NCBI GenBank assembly: GCA_013398275.1
Contig: VZSE01008498.1
Coordinates: 577,873-641,872 of the forward strand
Length of the DNA stretch: 64,000 nt
Direction of reading: 5' to 3'
DNA from: Promerops cafer
Taxonomy: Eukaryota; Chordata; Aves; Passeriformes; Nectariniidae
Made by a program: the position numbers and the translations under genes. Under the pieces are notes generated by a model that had not been told where the DNA came from, ran no database searches, and saw only the letters and a program-made list of their open reading frames with translations. Below are positions 61,534 to 64,000 of this stretch, piece after piece. The stretch's first letter is position 1. The number at the start of each line of letters is the position of its first letter.

Positions 61534-61765
61534 TCATAGAATCACAGAATCATTAAATGGCTTGGGTTGGAAAGGACCTTAAAGATCATCTTGTTCCAAC
61601 CCCTTGCCATTGGCAGGGACACTGCCCACTAGACCAGTTTTCTCAATGCCCCATCCAACCTGGCCTTGAATATTTCCAGGGATGGGGCATCCACAGCTTC
61701 TCTGGGCAATGTGTCCAGTGACAGGCCAGCTTCAAAAGTAAAGAATTTCTTCTGTAGATATATAA
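61534..61765 (-). mobile_element. CR1 LINE fragment, 3' end (about 230 bp)
   Basis: This is a clear match to the avian CR1 3' UTR on the minus strand. The left edge has the octamer tail in complement (tcatagaatcacagaatc). The characteristic blocks follow in order: gggttggaaaggaccttaaa, aagatcatcttgttccaacc, gccattggcagggacac, ctagaccag, cccatccaacctggccttga, gggatggggcatccacagc, and taaagaatttcttct near the right end. It is 5'-truncated like nearly all CR1 copies and contains no reverse-transcriptase sequence. Substitutions are modest, so it is probably younger than the fragment at 53.1 kb. Confidence 0.93.
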
Positions 61766-64000
61766 TAGTATTTAGTTATTATGATTGAACTTAGTGTTTT
61801 ATGTTCCACTGCAACACATTGTAATGATGATCACTGTGATGGTAGTGCCACAACGAGGCCAATTAGCAGCAAGGCTGACCAACAAGGAAAAGAACCTTTG
61901 CTACTAATGCCTAACAATTTCCAGCAATAGTAAGGAAACTTTGTGGAAGTGTGAATACTTAGTCCACTTACAAACTCCATTGTCTTTAAAATGGTTACAT
62001 ATTCTGTGACTATGCATGTGTAAGTGGAGTAAGATTGGAAAACATTTGTTCCTTCAAGGGAGAAAAAACTATGATCACGTGGTCCTTTTGCCTCAGAAGT
62101 GTTGCCACACTTTGAATTCCAAGTAGCTTCTTTTGGGACCAAGATAGTTTATTCCCATGGAAACTCTGCATTTGCACATTGCTGCTCTGAGCCAAGTCCT
62201 TTCAGGCTTTTGTCTTGAGGTACTCTGCCCTGTACAATTCTAATCATGTAGTAATAATCCTGTGCTTCGGTACACGCTTTCCCTTTCATCCCTAAAAATG
62301 CATGGGTTTCATCTCAGTTATGAGGTGACCCAACAAATACATCTCCTGCCACCTCATTTATTTGTTTAATGGTCAGTGCAGCCCAGCAACAAATGTCAGA
62401 CCTTTCACTCTTTGACTTTCAGTTGCAGATGGAAGAAGCAGAAGTTCAACATGTGGCATGCCAGGGATGGACAGAGAAGCATTGGCCTAATTAGAATTCT
62501 GTAGGGGATTTTCATCCAGTTTATTTTTTTTTAATCTTGACAAGACAGTACTGTTTTCATAGGTCTCTGATCTGCAAGTCACAAGTGTCAAAATGTATCA
62601 GTGTTCTTGTCCTCTCTGTTGTGACTGTGAATTTATTTTTCTGCTTTTAGAAGAAGAATGGTCATCCACTCGGTTGGGTTAAAATATAAAGCCATCTGGG
62701 AATCCCAGGTCATATTGTTTTTCTGGAAAACTCCAGTTAAAAGGCTTTCTGATAGAGAATGAAATTGATAATATATTTGAAATATAGAGGGTTTTTTGTT
62801 TTATTTTCATTTTTAAAAATATTTTGTCATTTGGAGGTTAAGTTTTATTTATCCAGGGAGAAGTATGAGAAAAGAGCTTATTATGGCATTGTGTAGTGTG
62901 TGATTGTCTCTGGCCCCTGCAACTTGATCTTGGCAGAGGGGTTTATCTGGGTACTGTACAGAGGCACTTGAGGTCATGGGGGATGTTTGTGTATTAAGCA
63001 ATGAAATTCAACACTTGGACCTCTGGGGTATGACTGGTCTGCACTCACACATGCAGATAATGCAGAGATGCTCACCCAGTGTTCTGCAGAGCCCTCCACC
63101 AAGCCACTGTGCCAAAGAGCTCCTGGCTATGACTGATGGCAAAAGGGGTCGCTGGCGTGGGGCTTGGACTAAAAAAGTTGGTAGTCAGTAGTCTGCAATA
63201 TGTCACACTGAAGACTTTTGTAACACAATTTTTCCCAGCTGAGCTGCTCACAGGAATGGCTGGTGTTGTCAGATGCATGGGGATAGCCCTGCATGGAGGT
63301 TTGGCAGGACTTGTTTAGTAATAAGCAGCAATAATTCCTTCTGACAATGGGGAGGCTTCTGACAGGCTTGTTCAGAGACTGATGAATTGTTTTATTCAGC
63401 CTGTCCCCAGGAGAGAAGAGGACAGGAAGGTGTCCTGCTGGGAAACCACACAGCACAATCCTGCTGGTGAACCTGAGCTGGATGCAGCCTTTTGTCACAG
63501 ATACCTCTACTCAGACCATGGCAAAGCAAGGGAATGTGACAAGGGAAAACAGTTTATCACCCATTTGGTGAGGCTGGTAGAACTATGTCTTTGCAGTCGG
63601 CCGCTAAGAAAACAGCTGCACAGGTTTAAAATCTTATTGCTGATTGGTACTCTGCCAGCAGTTACTACTGCAGTGGGAAACCTGGCAAAAAGAAACGTGT
63701 ACCCATGCCTCTGCCATTTCCATCCACAGGCTATCATCTTTGTGGAAACACATGTCCTTTGGTATTGCTAACTATCAGGTGCGTTGGGACATCATGGGAT
63801 TTTGTTTTAAACTTTTTGAGTTGGGTTGAAACTAACACGCTTCATGCTGAAATGAATTTTAAATTAATTGAAAATCGTGAGAAATAATGCTCTTTCATTG
63901 TCAAATTAAATCCTCAGATTAATATCTAAATTCTCAGAAATGTGAGCAGTTGTGGAGGGTTTTTTTTCTTTATCATGGAATTATGAATTCATTGCAGACT
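61766..64000. other. Unannotated DNA to the end of the window
   Basis: No gene or interspersed repeat recognised. Two overlapping opposite-strand frames (63382-63771 plus, 129 codons; 63169-63498 minus, 109 codons) have no known motifs and are probably chance. Confidence 0.55.

Noticed and set aside
63169..63771. Overlapping opposite-strand frames of 109 and 129 codons
   Set aside because: The overlap of two unrelated frames, unknown families and absence of splice or promoter context point to chance.
1..64000. CRISPR arrays, operons, ribosome-binding sites, prokaryotic genes
   Set aside because: The CR1 and LTR sequences, base composition and lack of dense open frames identify vertebrate DNA. 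No spaced direct-repeat array was seen.

Overview
This window looks like non-coding DNA from a bird nuclear genome. It is AT-rich and CpG-poor, and no long open frame looks like a protein except the artefactual ones inside a simple repeat. Two stretches match the 3' end of avian CR1 LINEs, and one stretch of about 600 bp resembles a long terminal repeat (LTR) common in songbird and other neoavian genomes. That points to a bird, plausibly a passerine; the species, chromosome and host gene cannot be read from the sequence. Most of the window is best described as intergenic or long-intron DNA.

Layout. 1-5.2 kb: single-copy sequence with a small 9-bp tandem repeat (1.84 kb) and a diverged solo LTR (2.6-3.2 kb, minus strand). 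5.2-5.4 kb: an imperfect inverted repeat, possibly a dead DNA transposon. 5.4-14.6 kb: unannotated. 14.59-15.34 kb: a very pure (CTTTTTT)n heptanucleotide array with 93 consecutive perfect units, the most striking feature of the window. 15.9-17.8 kb: two copies of a roughly 125-bp sequence, about 1.77 kb apart, with three splice-acceptor-like sites between them. 17.8-29 kb: unannotated DNA with a purine-rich island (20.1-21.0 kb) and a TAAT-rich block with a palindromic TGACAG/CAGCTG site (21.3-21.7 kb). 29.3-29.5 kb: AT-rich palindromic DNA. 39-52 kb: two small CpG-retaining patches, two perfect 10-bp-stem hairpins, weak exon candidates (43.1, 45.4 and 51.5 kb). 53.1 kb and 61.5 kb: CR1 fragments, both minus strand. 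59.4-60.6 kb: pyrimidine-rich DNA.

No rRNA, tRNA, CRISPR array, operon or confident protein-coding gene was found. All exon calls below are weak and are given so that they can be tested against RNA-seq or a multi-bird alignment. No interacting gene system can be described from this window.
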